From the NCBI RefSeq assembly GCF_900095225.1, contig NZ_LT607421.1, forward strand, positions 147,014 to 211,013: 64,000 nucleotides of DNA. Direction: 5' to 3'. Under the pieces are notes generated by a model, which saw only the letters and a list, made by a program, of their open reading frames with translations, ran no database searches and was not told the DNA's origin. Position numbers and translations under genes: made by a program. This document shows positions 53,701 through 62,388 of the stretch, piece by piece (positions within the stretch are counted from its first letter, which is position 1; each line of letters starts with the position of its first letter). This DNA is from Pseudomonas sp. UMAB-08 (lineage in GTDB: Bacteria; Pseudomonadota; Gammaproteobacteria; Pseudomonadales; Pseudomonadaceae).

Positions 53701-55077
53701 TGGAACGAAGACGAGGCGACGCTGGAGGTCGTCCGCGCGCGCCTAGGTGGCTTCGGCCCGTTACCGCTGCACGAGATCGCTGAGCCCCTGGCGTTGCCCA
53801 TCGCCAACGTGGCACAGGCGCTGGCTCGACTGGAAGGTGAAGGGTATGTTCTACGCGGGCGATTCAGCCCCGGCGCAACCGACGATCAATGGTGCGAACG
53901 CCATCTGCTGGCGCGCATCCATCGCTACACCGTCAAACGCTTGCGCCGGGAAATCGAACCGGTGTCGCTACAGGATTTCATGCGCTTTTTATTCGACTGG
54001 CAGCACCTGTCCAGCACTACCCGCAGCCAGGGAAAAGCCGCATTGCCCGAGATCGTCAATCAGCTGGAAGGCTATTCGGCGGCCGCCAGCGCCTGGGACA
54101 GTGACATTCTTCCGGCCCGACTCAAGGACTATTCGCTGACCTGGCTCGACGATTTGTGCCGCTCGGGCAAAGTGGTGTGGACGCGATTGGCGCCGCGCAA
54201 TAAAACCGGCGCCGCGGCGTTGCGCAGTACGCCTGTCGTGCTGCTGCCCCGAAGCCAAGTGAACCTGTGGAGTGAGCTGACCGAGCAGCCATCGCCTTCA
54301 GCGCTATCCCTGCGAGCCCTGAAAGTCCACGCGGCATTGGTCAGTCATGGCGCGCTGTTCTTCGATGAACTGCTGCACGAAGCCCATCTACTGCGCACCG
54401 AACTGGAAAACGCATTACAGGAGTTAGTCGGTGCCGGGCTGGTGAACGCCGACAGCTTTGCCGGCCTGCGCGCCTTGATCACGCCCGCCAGCAAACACTC
54501 TGCACACACCCGCCGCCGTAACCGTGGCGCGTTTATTGGGGGCATGGACGATGCCGGTCGCTGGGCCTTGCTCCGTCGTTCACCTGCGCCAGCACCCAGT
54601 GACAACCCTCGACCGCAACAGACCGCCGCACCGACCCTGGAACATATCGCGATGACCCTGCTGCGCCGATACGGCGTGGTGTTCTGGCGTTTACTGGAGC
54701 GCGAGGCCGATTGGCTGCCCAGCTGGCGCGAACTCTTGCGCACCTTCCATCGACTGGAAGCACGTGGCGAGATTCGAGGGGGGCGATTTATCAGCGGCCT
54801 GGCGGGCGAGCAGTTCGCCTTGCCTGAAGCCATTCCGCTGCTACGGGAAATCCGCAAGCGCCCACTCGACGGTAGCCTGATCAGCCTGTGCGGTGCCGAC
54901 CCATTGAATCTGGTCGGCACACTGTTACCCGGCAGCAAAGTCCCGGCGCTGGCCGGTAACCGCCTGATCTACCGCGATGGCATCCCGGCAGCGGCAATCA
55001 TTTCTGGCAAACCACAGTATTGGCTGGAGCTGGATGCGCTGGCGATTGCACAGGTGAAGGATCGGTTGCTGCATTGA
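50755..55077 (+). CDS. lhr: Lhr-family DNA helicase (long form)
   Basis: 1440-aa superfamily 2 helicase. The Lhr core (residues about 1-850) has Walker A IAAPTGSGKTLTAFLAVLDD, DEIH (IVDEIHAIASSKRGSHLALS), SAT (GLSATQKPIERISRF), and motif VI QRVGRSGHQVGG with SLELGIDIGDVDLV. Then come the winged-helix and beta-barrel parts and a long C-terminal extension (850-1440), the bacterial Lhr-CTD, ending LAIAQVKDRLLH. It translocates 3'-5' and is linked to DNA repair. The ATG at 50755 has no strong SD; the preceding 200 bases contain no gene. A REPIN follows directly. Confidence 0.93.
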   Translation: MTLLSLPDPVLGAFHPAVSAWFHSTFPAVTAAQAQAWPLIKARRSTLIAAPTGSGKTLTAFLAVLDDLVHQGLEHGGELPDQTFVVYVSPLKALSNDIQINLQNPLTGITEQLARMGLPELRITTAVRTGDTHQKERTAMRKTAPHILVTTPESLYVLLGSDSGRRMLASTRTVIVDEIHAIASSKRGSHLALSLERLQALCPEPLLRIGLSATQKPIERISRFLVGSDPVKRPCAIVDIGHARPRDLGIEVPPVPLGAVMANDVWELVYDRLAQLACEHRTTLIFVNTRRMAERMARHLSERLSKHAVAAHHGSMAKEHRLEAEQRLKRGDLQVLIATASLELGIDIGDVDLVCQIASPRSISGFLQRVGRSGHQVGGTPKGRLFATSRDDLIECTALLDCVRRGELDTVIIPHAPLDVLAQQIIAEVSCQEWQEQALLDMIRRATPYATLDDQHYQALLRMLAEGYSGRQGVRSAYLHRDALTRTLRGRRGSKLTAITSGGTIPDNADYSVILEPQALNIGTVNEDFAVESIAGDIFQLGNTSYRILRIETGRVRVEDAQGQPPNIPFWLGEAPGRSAELSFAVARLHAQIDELLSASPGDLQPCIDWLIDTLGLDLASAGQVVDYLARARLALSALPSQDTLIMERFFDESGGTQLIIHTPFGSRVNRAWGLALRKRFCRTFNFELQAAASEDAIVLSLSTSHSFELDEVWRYLNANSAEHLLVRAVLDAPLFGVRWRWNASTALALPRYVGGRKVAPQIQRMKSEDLIATVFPDQIACLENVVGEREIPDHPLIEQTLDDCLHEAMDCEGWLALLRRMERGQVRLISRDLPAPSPLAAEILSARPYAFLDDAPLEERRTQAVLNRRWSDPQSTDDLGALDADAIVAVCEEAWPQPQNIDEMHEALMSLSCISGAEARQHPQWLAWLETLATSGRATRLQVSPEHALWLTLERLTCLRAVYPRAEMHPSLQALPGFDDHWNEDEATLEVVRARLGGFGPLPLHEIAEPLALPIANVAQALARLEGEGYVLRGRFSPGATDDQWCERHLLARIHRYTVKRLRREIEPVSLQDFMRFLFDWQHLSSTTRSQGKAALPEIVNQLEGYSAAASAWDSDILPARLKDYSLTWLDDLCRSGKVVWTRLAPRNKTGAAALRSTPVVLLPRSQVNLWSELTEQPSPSALSLRALKVHAALVSHGALFFDELLHEAHLLRTELENALQELVGAGLVNADSFAGLRALITPASKHSAHTRRRNRGAFIGGMDDAGRWALLRRSPAPAPSDNPRPQQTAAPTLEHIAMTLLRRYGVVFWRLLEREADWLPSWRELLRTFHRLEARGEIRGGRFISGLAGEQFALPEAIPLLREIRKRPLDGSLISLCGADPLNLVGTLLPGSKVPALAGNRLIYRDGIPAAAIISGKPQYWLELDALAIAQVKDRLLH

Positions 55078-55103
55078 CTTCTTGGCTCCCGGCGCAGATC
55101 AAC

Positions 55104-55211
55104 TGTAGGAGCAGGCTTGCCTGCGATCCAGTGCGAAGCGCTGGCAAAATGGGTGCATTCGCCCCCACCGGAAGGTCCTTCGGCCCTTTTCGCAGGCAAG
55201 CCAGCGCCTAC
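55104..55211. repeat. REPIN: two inverted REP elements
   Basis: The left arm begins TGTAGGAGCAGGCTTGCCTG and continues CGAT (55104-55127); the right arm at 55190-55211 is its near inverse and matches 13460-13481 over 22 bases. The 62-base spacer carries GGAAGGTCCTTCGG, a secondary palindrome. Confidence 0.9.
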
Positions 55212-55233
55212 GGCCTTCGGCCAAAAGCAATGA

Positions 55234-57414
55234 TCAGACACTTGCTGGACTCTCCGACCCATCACCGTTGGTCACTGTCGGTTTGGGCGGCACAGGCGGT
55301 TCATCCGCATTGGCTTCAGCGTGTGGGCTCATCACCACCTGTGGAAAAGTCTGGGCGAAACGCACATCAGGGGTTTTATCCACAAGCTTTTTCAGCCGTT
55401 CGTTGAAGGCGCGACTCACTCCATATTGGCCCCCCGACACGGTGCGGAATTGCGCGGTCAGCACAACGCCATTGAGGTCCATCCGATCCAGGCCAAACAC
55501 TTCCAGCGGCCCTTGCAGATTGCCCTTGAGCAACAGGTCGTCGCTGATCGACCCCCCTGCCTCGCGAATCAGCGCGGTGGCAGAGTCGATGTCGGAGTCG
55601 TAGGTGAACTGGATGGCGAAGAAGGCATACGCAAACTGGCGCGATTGGTTGGTCACGGCTTTGATCTGACCGAATGGCACCGAGTGCACGAACCCTTTGC
55701 CGTCGCGCAGGCGCAGGGTGCGGATGGTCAGGCTTTCCACCGTACCGGAGTGGCCAGAGTCGAGCACCACCCAATCACCGATGGAAATAGTGTCCTCAAT
55801 GATGATGAACAACCCGGTGATCACGTCCTGCACCAACTGCTGCGAACCGAAACCGATGGCCAGGCCAACCACCCCGGCACCGGCCAACAGCGGCGCGACG
55901 TTAATCCCTAGATTGGCCATCGTGGTGATCGAGCAAATCACCACCAGGATAATTTTTATCGCGTTGCGCAGCATCGGCAGAATGGTTTTTATCCGGGTGC
56001 TGGGCTGGCGTGAAGAACGTTTATTGAGCGGTGGTTTCAGGGCTTCCTGAATCGCCGTGTCGAGGACCACCCACAACAACCAGGTCACCAGCAGAATCAG
56101 GCCGATACTGCTGAGCGAGTCACTGATCACCCGACCGACCGTATTGCGCTGGGCGAACTCGAACAGCGAAAAACCCCAGATCCGCCCGAGCACTTCGATG
56201 AATACGACCGCGAGCGCAATTCGCAGCACGGCATGACACAAACTCAGCAAGCGCTCCTTGTAGACATGCCCACCACGCTCGGCGGCGGCATCGGCCGGCT
56301 TGAACAGGTGCTGAAACACCGTGCTCAAAAATACCGTGGCAATTAGTAATACGGTAGTCAGCAGGGCACAGCGCAGGGCTTTCTGGCTGTCCTCGCCGGC
56401 ACCGATCAGATGGATCGCCGAGACCAGAATCATCAGCAGGATCGGCAAGTACCAGAGGCCGGAAAAAATCTTCAGCGATTCTTGCAGCGCCGGCTGGTGC
56501 AGGCGGCCACTCAAGGATCGATTACAGATCAGATGCGCCACAGGCCGACGCAGCTTGATCACCAGCATGCAGAACACCACCGAGGCGAACAGTCCTGTAA
56601 ACACCGCAATACTGCTGGTGACGTTGCTGCCCAACTGCCGGGAAATCTGCGGGCTGGTCAGCGCGTCGCTCAGGGCCGCGAGAAAACCGATCAGAAACAA
56701 AGGCCGTGGGCTGTATTGGCGAATGATCCGTACCGCAGCGCGTTTGTGCCCGGCATTGAACATCACGATCACGCACAACAACACCGAGGTCGAAACAATC
56801 CCGCTGCTGGTCGCATAGGCAAAACACAGCGCCAACGCACGCCCTACCGACGCCGACATGAAGTGGCTGACATACAACGTCAGCGGCAAGCTGATCACCG
56901 CCGGAAGGGTATAGGGCACCACGTAGTTCAACAGCGCCTGCACACGGTAGCGCTCAATAAGAACCCGATGCCGATTGAGGCGCGAGGCTATCAGGCGACC
57001 CAGTGAAAACAGAATCGCGAACACACCGATCCACACCGCCGACAGCATCAGGAAGTCCCCGGCGATACTGACGTTCGAGCGTGAGGAACGCTGATTGACC
57101 AGATTATCTATCTCGTCGGCGGCTCGGCCCGCCCGCAAACGCCAGGAGTCGACCAGATCGTTGTTCAGATCAAGTTGGCCCTGGACGTTATCAATGCTGG
57201 AGCTGATGGCGCCGAGCAAACCGCCTTGCACCAGAATTTCCGGAGGTGTCGGGGCGGCAGGAGCCGGCGCGATGCTGGCAGGCGCCGCAGGGGCCACGGT
57301 CGCCGCTGGGGCAGCCGAGGCCGGCGCTACGGCAGGCGCATCAGCGGCCTGGAGGTTAAAACTGCCCGCGCAAAACAGGATGCACAACAGCGTCACGGTC
57401 TTGAACTTCAACAA
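55234..57414 (-). CDS. Large mechanosensitive channel (MscS/YbdG class)
   Basis: 726-aa membrane protein. Signal peptide MLKFKTVTLLCILFCAGSFN...AADA, a long Ala/Pro-rich periplasmic stretch (25-60), then about 10 TMs. The MscS pore and beta-domain sit from about residue 500: INVAPLLAGAGVVGLAIGFG, SQQLVQDVITGLFIIIEDTI and SIGDWVVLDSGHSGTVESLT. A cytoplasmic tail follows. The TM3 pore glycine/alanine pattern is intact, so it should open under tension to release osmolytes. There are more N-terminal helices than in MscS itself, as in YnaI/YbdG/MscM types; I cannot say which. It faces moaA divergently. Confidence 0.88.
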   Translation of the reverse strand: MLKFKTVTLLCILFCAGSFNLQAADAPAVAPASAAPAATVAPAAPASIAPAPAAPTPPEILVQGGLLGAISSSIDNVQGQLDLNNDLVDSWRLRAGRAADEIDNLVNQRSSRSNVSIAGDFLMLSAVWIGVFAILFSLGRLIASRLNRHRVLIERYRVQALLNYVVPYTLPAVISLPLTLYVSHFMSASVGRALALCFAYATSSGIVSTSVLLCVIVMFNAGHKRAAVRIIRQYSPRPLFLIGFLAALSDALTSPQISRQLGSNVTSSIAVFTGLFASVVFCMLVIKLRRPVAHLICNRSLSGRLHQPALQESLKIFSGLWYLPILLMILVSAIHLIGAGEDSQKALRCALLTTVLLIATVFLSTVFQHLFKPADAAAERGGHVYKERLLSLCHAVLRIALAVVFIEVLGRIWGFSLFEFAQRNTVGRVISDSLSSIGLILLVTWLLWVVLDTAIQEALKPPLNKRSSRQPSTRIKTILPMLRNAIKIILVVICSITTMANLGINVAPLLAGAGVVGLAIGFGSQQLVQDVITGLFIIIEDTISIGDWVVLDSGHSGTVESLTIRTLRLRDGKGFVHSVPFGQIKAVTNQSRQFAYAFFAIQFTYDSDIDSATALIREAGGSISDDLLLKGNLQGPLEVFGLDRMDLNGVVLTAQFRTVSGGQYGVSRAFNERLKKLVDKTPDVRFAQTFPQVVMSPHAEANADEPPVPPKPTVTNGDGSESPASV

Positions 57415-57661
57415 AGCGCGGCCCCCCCTTACATTTGATTATCCAGTGAGTATGAGGCTTCTGGACACTGATCGACATTTGCCCTGCACGTTCGTTCTAC
57501 TCGCAAAGTGAATCCACCTGCTGATAGAGCCAGTCGATCATGCAGTCACCAATAGCTATTGGATAAAAAACGGCCAGCCTTCTAGTCTCTGGAGACTCAG
57601 ACCCTCCACTATGAAGGTCAATCCAACATCGCGCTCTTGAGTGCAGAGCAACGAGGTTCAA
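57415..57661. promoter_or_regulatory. Divergent control region between mscS-like and moaA
   Basis: 247 bases. Contains the perfect palindrome AGTCTC TG GAGACT at 57584-57597 and the SD GAGG at 57652 that sets the TTG start of moaA. No molybdenum-cofactor riboswitch fold is evident by eye. Confidence 0.4.
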
Positions 57662-58660
57662 TTGTCAGATCGGATCTTGATGGACAGCTTTTCTCGCAAG
57701 GTCGATTACCTGCGCATGTCAGTGACAGACCGTTGCGATTTTCGCTGCGTCTATTGCATGGCCGAAGACATGGAGTTCCTGCCGCGCCAACGCATTCTCA
57801 CCCTGGAAGAGATTTACCAGTTGGCCGAGCGCTTCGTTGCGCTGGGCACGCGCAAAATTCGCCTGACCGGCGGCGAGCCTTTGGTGCGCCGCGGGGTGGT
57901 CGATTTGTGTCGGCAAATCGCCGCGCTGCCCGACCTCCGCGAGCTGTGCATGACCACCAACGGCTCGCAACTGAGCGCGCTGGCGGGGCCACTGTTCGAC
58001 GCCGGGGTCAATCGGCTGAATATCAGCCTCGACAGTTTGAACCCCGAACGTTTTCGCGAACTGACCCGCACCGGCGATCTGACAAAGGTCATTGCCGGGA
58101 TCGACGCAGCGAACGCGGCGGGCTTTCGGCGCACCAAGCTCAACTGCGTGGTCATGAAAGGCCGCAACGATCACGAGATCAACGACCTGGTCAGCTTTGC
58201 CATCGACCGTCAGCTCGATATCAGCTTCATCGAAGAAATGCCGCTGGGCACCATCCTTGAGCACAGCCGCGCGGAATCCTTTTTCTCCAGTGACCAGGTC
58301 CGCGAACTCATCGCCGAACGCTACACCTTGATCGACTCGACGGAATCGACCCAAGGCCCTTCGCGTTATTGGCGCCTGGCTGAAGCACCTGATATTCGTC
58401 TGGGCTTCATCTCGCCACACAGTCATAATTTCTGCGCGACCTGCAACCGTGTGCGTTTGACCGTGGAAGGCCGCTTGCTGCTGTGCCTGGGCAACGAACA
58501 CTCGGTCGACCTCAAGGCCGTGTTGCGCGCTCATCCGGGGCAGCCGGAGAAGCTGGAAAAGGCCATCATCGACTCAATGCGGATCAAGCCCTACCGCCAC
58601 AACTTCGACGTCAACGACGAGGTTCAAGTTGTGCGTTTCATGAACATGACCGGAGGCTAG
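57662..58660 (+). CDS. moaA: GTP 3',8-cyclase MoaA (molybdenum cofactor)
   Basis: 332-aa radical-SAM enzyme. N-terminal cluster [11 protein letters not shown] (CxxxCxxC), [40 protein letters not shown], and the C-terminal cluster [19 protein letters not shown], ending in the conserved double glycine MNMTGG. It converts GTP to the 3',8-cyclic intermediate for molybdopterin. The TTG start at 57662 is supported by GAGG six bases upstream and the standard [10 protein letters not shown] beginning; a GTG at 57641 is weaker. It pairs with mobA two genes downstream. Confidence 0.95.
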   Translation: MSDRILMDSFSRKVDYLRMSVTDRCDFRCVYCMAEDMEFLPRQRILTLEEIYQLAERFVALGTRKIRLTGGEPLVRRGVVDLCRQIAALPDLRELCMTTNGSQLSALAGPLFDAGVNRLNISLDSLNPERFRELTRTGDLTKVIAGIDAANAAGFRRTKLNCVVMKGRNDHEINDLVSFAIDRQLDISFIEEMPLGTILEHSRAESFFSSDQVRELIAERYTLIDSTESTQGPSRYWRLAEAPDIRLGFISPHSHNFCATCNRVRLTVEGRLLLCLGNEHSVDLKAVLRAHPGQPEKLEKAIIDSMRIKPYRHNFDVNDEVQVVRFMNMTGG

Positions 58661-58710
58661 CCGTTCCGGTCTGTTCTCAATCGCTTCAGTTGCTCCAGGA
58701 CCCTCAGTCC

Positions 58711-59610
58711 ATGATTGTCAGACCCAAACCGAACCTGCTGCAGATCCTGACGTCACTTAAAGGGTCCATCGCCAAGCACATCGTTGTTCGCAGCTTGCTG
58801 GTCACCCTGTTGGCCTCGGCCATCGTATGGGTCGAAACCCTGCACCCCGCCTACTTTTCCCGCGTCAGTGCCACACCCTTCACGCTGCTCGGGCTCTCGC
58901 TGTCGATTTTCATGAGTTTCCGCAACACCATGTGCTACGACCGCTGGTACGAGGGGCGCAAGTTGTGGGGGGAAATGATCATGGACATGCGCTCGATGAT
59001 CCGCGAAACCCAGGTCATCAAGGACTCCGCCGAACGTGGGAGCATTCTGCGTAATCTGTGCGGTTTCTCACATGCGCTGAACGCCCACCTGCGCGGGGAA
59101 GACGAATTGGCTGAGGCCCGTCCCTGGCTGGACTTCGCGCCAGCGCCCGGCACCCCGAATATCAGTGAGCGCATCCTGCGTCATGTTGGCCAACAGTGTT
59201 CCGATCTGGCCGTGGCCGGCGACATCAGTGAATGGCGCTACACCCTGATGGAAACCCGCTTGAGCAACCTGACGCGAACCCTCACCGCGTGTGACCGGAT
59301 CAAAACCACACCGCTGCCCTTCCCCTACACGCTGCTGCTGCACCGGACGATTTATCTGTTTTGTATCCTGCTGCCCTTCGCCATGGCCGAGCCCTTGGGC
59401 TGGATGACACCGGTTTTCACCGCGATCGTCAGCTACACCTTCTTCGGGCTCGACGCCATCGGCGATGAACTGGAGGACCCGTTTGGTCGTAACGAACACA
59501 ACCTGCCCACCGACTTCATCGTGCGAACCATCGAACGTGAAGTGCTGGACGCGCTGGGCGAGACCAACCTTCCGCCCGTGCTCGAACCTGTGGATTACGT
59601 GCTGAGCTGA
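58711..59610 (+). CDS. Bestrophin family anion channel-like protein
   Basis: 299-aa bestrophin (UPF0187) protein: MIVRPKPNLLQILTSLKGSI, the first helices SLLVTLLASAIVWVETLH and PFTLLGLSLSIFMSFRNTMC, YDRWYEGRKLWGEM and the C-terminal YTFFGLDAIGDELEDPFGRN. Bacterial bestrophins are pentameric chloride/ion channels. Start MIVRPKPN at 58711. It sits between moaA and mobA without a recognisable functional link. Confidence 0.9.
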   Translation: MIVRPKPNLLQILTSLKGSIAKHIVVRSLLVTLLASAIVWVETLHPAYFSRVSATPFTLLGLSLSIFMSFRNTMCYDRWYEGRKLWGEMIMDMRSMIRETQVIKDSAERGSILRNLCGFSHALNAHLRGEDELAEARPWLDFAPAPGTPNISERILRHVGQQCSDLAVAGDISEWRYTLMETRLSNLTRTLTACDRIKTTPLPFPYTLLLHRTIYLFCILLPFAMAEPLGWMTPVFTAIVSYTFFGLDAIGDELEDPFGRNEHNLPTDFIVRTIEREVLDALGETNLPPVLEPVDYVLS

Positions 59611-59668
59611 CTGGCGCCTTGGCACTGTCCATGGGATCGTCGCCGTATCAATTTTTTGAGTGCTACGC

Positions 59669-60262
59669 ATGAACGCTTCATCGAATGACCACGCAGAGCA
59701 AGGTGTGCCCTGCTCGATTCTGCTACTGGCCGGTGGGCGCGGGCAGCGCATGGGCGGGCAGGACAAAGGGCTTATTCTGTGGAACGACCAGCCCTTGATC
59801 GCTTATGTGCACGACGTTGTCAGGCCGCTGACCGATGACCTGATCATCTCCTGCAACCGCAATCAGGATCGCTATCAGGCGTTTGCAGATCAGTTAGTGG
59901 GCGATGAACAGCACGACTTTCCAGGACCGCTGGCCGGGGTATTGGCCGGGCTTTCGGTTGCGCACCATGCCTGGGTGCTGGTTCTGGCGTGTGATGCGCC
60001 GAGGATTGATCGCCCGCTGATCGAGCAGTTGCTGAGCCTCGCAGGTCCTGCGGCCTCACCGTTGATGGTGCGCCAGGCCGGGCAATGGCAACCGATGTTC
60101 AGTGTGATCCCCACAGCCTTGCTGCCTGAGTTGCGCAAGCGCTGGGACCAAGGGGAACGCAGTTTGATGCGGGTGTTATTGGCACATGATTTACGGGCGC
60201 TTGACTGTGCGCCCGATGATCTGCGGCTGACCAATTTCAACACCCCGGACTTGCTGACCTGA
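59669..60262 (+). CDS. mobA: Molybdenum cofactor guanylyltransferase
   Basis: 197-aa MobA: the GTP loop LLLAGGRGQRMGGQDKGLILW, SCNRNQDRYQAF, FPGPLAGVLAGLSVA and LVLACDAPRIDRPLIEQLL. It attaches GMP to Mo-molybdopterin. ATG 59669 is chosen; the GTG nine bases earlier is also possible. It is close to moaA, a common grouping for Mo-enzyme maturation genes. Confidence 0.95.
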   Translation: MNASSNDHAEQGVPCSILLLAGGRGQRMGGQDKGLILWNDQPLIAYVHDVVRPLTDDLIISCNRNQDRYQAFADQLVGDEQHDFPGPLAGVLAGLSVAHHAWVLVLACDAPRIDRPLIEQLLSLAGPAASPLMVRQAGQWQPMFSVIPTALLPELRKRWDQGERSLMRVLLAHDLRALDCAPDDLRLTNFNTPDLLT

Positions 60263-60282
60263 CAGCCAGCAGCCCGCAAACA

Positions 60283-61533
60283 TCAACCCAGCTCGGCCAG
60301 ACACTTTTCTAAGATATCCAACCCTTCACTGAGCACATCAAGCTCGGTGGTCAGGGGCGGCAGCAGCCGGATGATATGCCGGGCCTTGCCACTGGGCATC
60401 AGCAGCAGTCCATTGTTTCTTGCGGTTTCAAGGAGCATGGCCAACTGGGCTGTCGCGGGCTTTCCTTCCGGTGTGATCAGCTCGATCCCGCGCATGGCGC
60501 CGACCCCGGTCAGACGCCCAAGGAAGGGCGACAATTTGCTGTCAAGCCAACCCTGATAACGACTCATGATCGCGTGTTCTTGTGCTTCGCCCCACGAGGA
60601 CAGATTGGCGTCAGTCATCTGGTCCAGGGTGGCCAGGCCCGCAGCACACGCCATTGGATTGCCCGAATACGTGCCGCCCAACCCGCCTTTGGGCAATGCA
60701 TCCATCAAAGCCTTTTTGCCCACCACCGCACCGAGCGGCATACCGCCAGCGATGCTTTTCCCCAACAGAAGCAAATCTGGCTCGATGCCTAGCCGGGAGA
60801 ATGCAAAGCGCTGGCCGGTGCGTCCAAACCCGGACTGGATTTCATCGATGATCAGCAGAATGCCTTTTTCATCGCAAAACGTACGCAAGGTTTTGGCGAA
60901 CTCGACGTCCAGCGCAAGGAAGCCGCCTTCGCCCTGGACAGGCTCCAGGATGAAACAGGCGACCTCTTCCGCGTCGATTTCGACGCTGAACAATCGATCC
61001 ATGGCGCTCAATGCTTCTGCGGCGGTGACCCCGTTATCCTTGCTCGGGTAAGGCAAGTGGTACACCGGCCCCGGCAGCACGCCGACCTTTTGTTTGTAAG
61101 GTGCTACTTTGCCGTTGAGGTTCAAGGTCGCCAGCGTTCGCCCGTGAAATCCGCCATCGAAGGCGATAACCGCCGAGCGTCCTGTGTAAGCACGAACAAT
61201 CTTCAGCGCATTTTCTGCGGCCTCGGCACCGCTGTTGGTCAGCATGCCGACGACGGGATAACTGACCGGAATGAACGCCGCTAGCCGCGCCATGAATTGT
61301 TTGTAAGGCGCGTGAGGTACAGCGTTGAAGCAGTAATGCGTCAGCCTGGTCGCTTGCTCGCGGATGGCGTCGACGATGCGCGCATTGCAATGCCCCAGGT
61401 TCAACACGCCAATCCCACCGACAAAGTCGATGTAGCGCTTGCCGTCGTCATCCCACACCTCGGCGTTCTTGCCGTGATCCAGGGTGATGGGGTGGACCAT
61501 CGATATCGAACCGCTGATTGATGCGCTGCTCAT
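60283..61533 (-). CDS. Class III aminotransferase (4-aminobutyrate transaminase-like)
   Basis: 416-aa PLP enzyme: SMVHPITLDHGKNAEVWDDD, NSGAEAAENALKIVRAYTGR, FDGGFHGRTLATLNLNG, DEIQSGFGRTGQRFAF and the PLP-binding lysine in LLLGKSIAGGMPLGAV, then GLGGTYSGNPMACAAGLATL. It is GabT-like, but the family (GABA, beta-alanine, 5-aminovalerate) is not resolvable from sequence. ATG 61533 (MSSASISGS) is preferred over the codon four upstream. It is transcribed away from the decayed binding-protein gene, which may once have supplied the transport part. Confidence 0.87.
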   Translation of the reverse strand: MSSASISGSISMVHPITLDHGKNAEVWDDDGKRYIDFVGGIGVLNLGHCNARIVDAIREQATRLTHYCFNAVPHAPYKQFMARLAAFIPVSYPVVGMLTNSGAEAAENALKIVRAYTGRSAVIAFDGGFHGRTLATLNLNGKVAPYKQKVGVLPGPVYHLPYPSKDNGVTAAEALSAMDRLFSVEIDAEEVACFILEPVQGEGGFLALDVEFAKTLRTFCDEKGILLIIDEIQSGFGRTGQRFAFSRLGIEPDLLLLGKSIAGGMPLGAVVGKKALMDALPKGGLGGTYSGNPMACAAGLATLDQMTDANLSSWGEAQEHAIMSRYQGWLDSKLSPFLGRLTGVGAMRGIELITPEGKPATAQLAMLLETARNNGLLLMPSGKARHIIRLLPPLTTELDVLSEGLDILEKCLAELG

Positions 61534-61585
61534 GCGTGAAAACACTCGTCAAGAAATCCTCGGCCATCTAAGCGAGGAATGCGCA

Positions 61586-62134
61586 TGTGCCACAAGCGAA
61601 ATAAAATCGCGGGGTTATTCCTGATTTTCGGGATGTCTGCTGGCATCACGCAAACCCATGCAGGAGCTGCCGAAGGCTGCGATAAGGTCCGAAGGACCTT
61701 CGAAAAAATCAAACACGGCGACCGGTTACCGGCGTCAGCTCTGCCGCTACAAGGACAAAGTGGTGTTCCAGTCCCTGGCTTCATCGACCCAGGTCTCCAC
61801 CCTGAAACTGCTCGGCGTGCCGGTTGAATACGCGCAACCCAAAGAAGGTGCGGTGGTACTCAACGTCACCGAATGCACCATCGCCCACAACAACCAACCA
61901 GCGCTCGCGCAAAAACTCGCCGCCTACCTCCTGAGCCCGGAAGCGCAGGCCCCGGCACTGGAAGAAGGCGACCAAATCCCCTCCAACCCAAAAGCCCCAA
62001 CCACCGATAAAACCCGCACTCAGGTCGCAGCGATGAACGCCTACCTGGAGACGGCCATCTCGATTGATTGGGATCAGGTTAATCAGCAACGCCCGGAATG
62101 AAATGCCCGCTGGAGCCGGACGATCGAACGGTAG
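61586..62134 (+). pseudogene. Decayed polyamine-type ABC periplasmic binding protein gene
   Basis: The N-terminal frame (MCHKRNKIAGLFLIFGMSAG, ITQTHA signal) is cut at about 61659 by a REP-like element (TGCAGGAGCTGCCGAAGGCT...). The rest survives in another frame as the C-terminal part (KDKVVFQSLASSTQVSTLKL, EYAQPKEGAVVLNVTECTIA, SPEAQ...). A TGA at 62099-62101 sits where TGG would continue NARWSRTIER to a TAG at 62132-62134. Deletion of the middle, a frame change and a nonsense codon make it non-functional. Similar PotD/SpuD-like proteins bind polyamines or related amines; the neighbouring aminotransferase supports that link. Confidence 0.8.
61659..61704. repeat. REP-like element inside the pseudogene
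   Basis: TGCAGGAGCTGCCGAAGGCT continuing GCGAT (61659-61683), then AAGGTCCGAAGGACCTT (61684-61700). This is a different REP subtype from those at 13.4, 44.5 and 55.1 kb. Confidence 0.65.
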
Positions 62135-62388
62135 AGAGCAACACCATGTAAGAGCGCGCTTGCAACTATGCGTCCCGCCGCGATCGGCTAACAGAGACGG
62201 AAAAGTAGTGAATTCACTATCGCACCGGGCAGAGCCGATTTATCACAAGCAAGCGCGCACCTACACGTCACCAAGCTCTATATAACCGCACTTCCGATGA
62301 CAGCGGGATCATCCTCACCTAATAACTCAACATACTCATAAAAACACTCAGCCGGAGAAAAACCATTACTCATCACTGCGCCTCGTAT
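62135..62388. other. Gene-free REP-like region downstream of the pseudogene
   Basis: 254 bases with no supported gene. A partial REP (GTAAGAGCGCGCTTGCAAC and CCCGCCGCGATCGGC, about 62149-62190) is visible. The DNA becomes AT-rich toward 62388. Confidence 0.45.
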
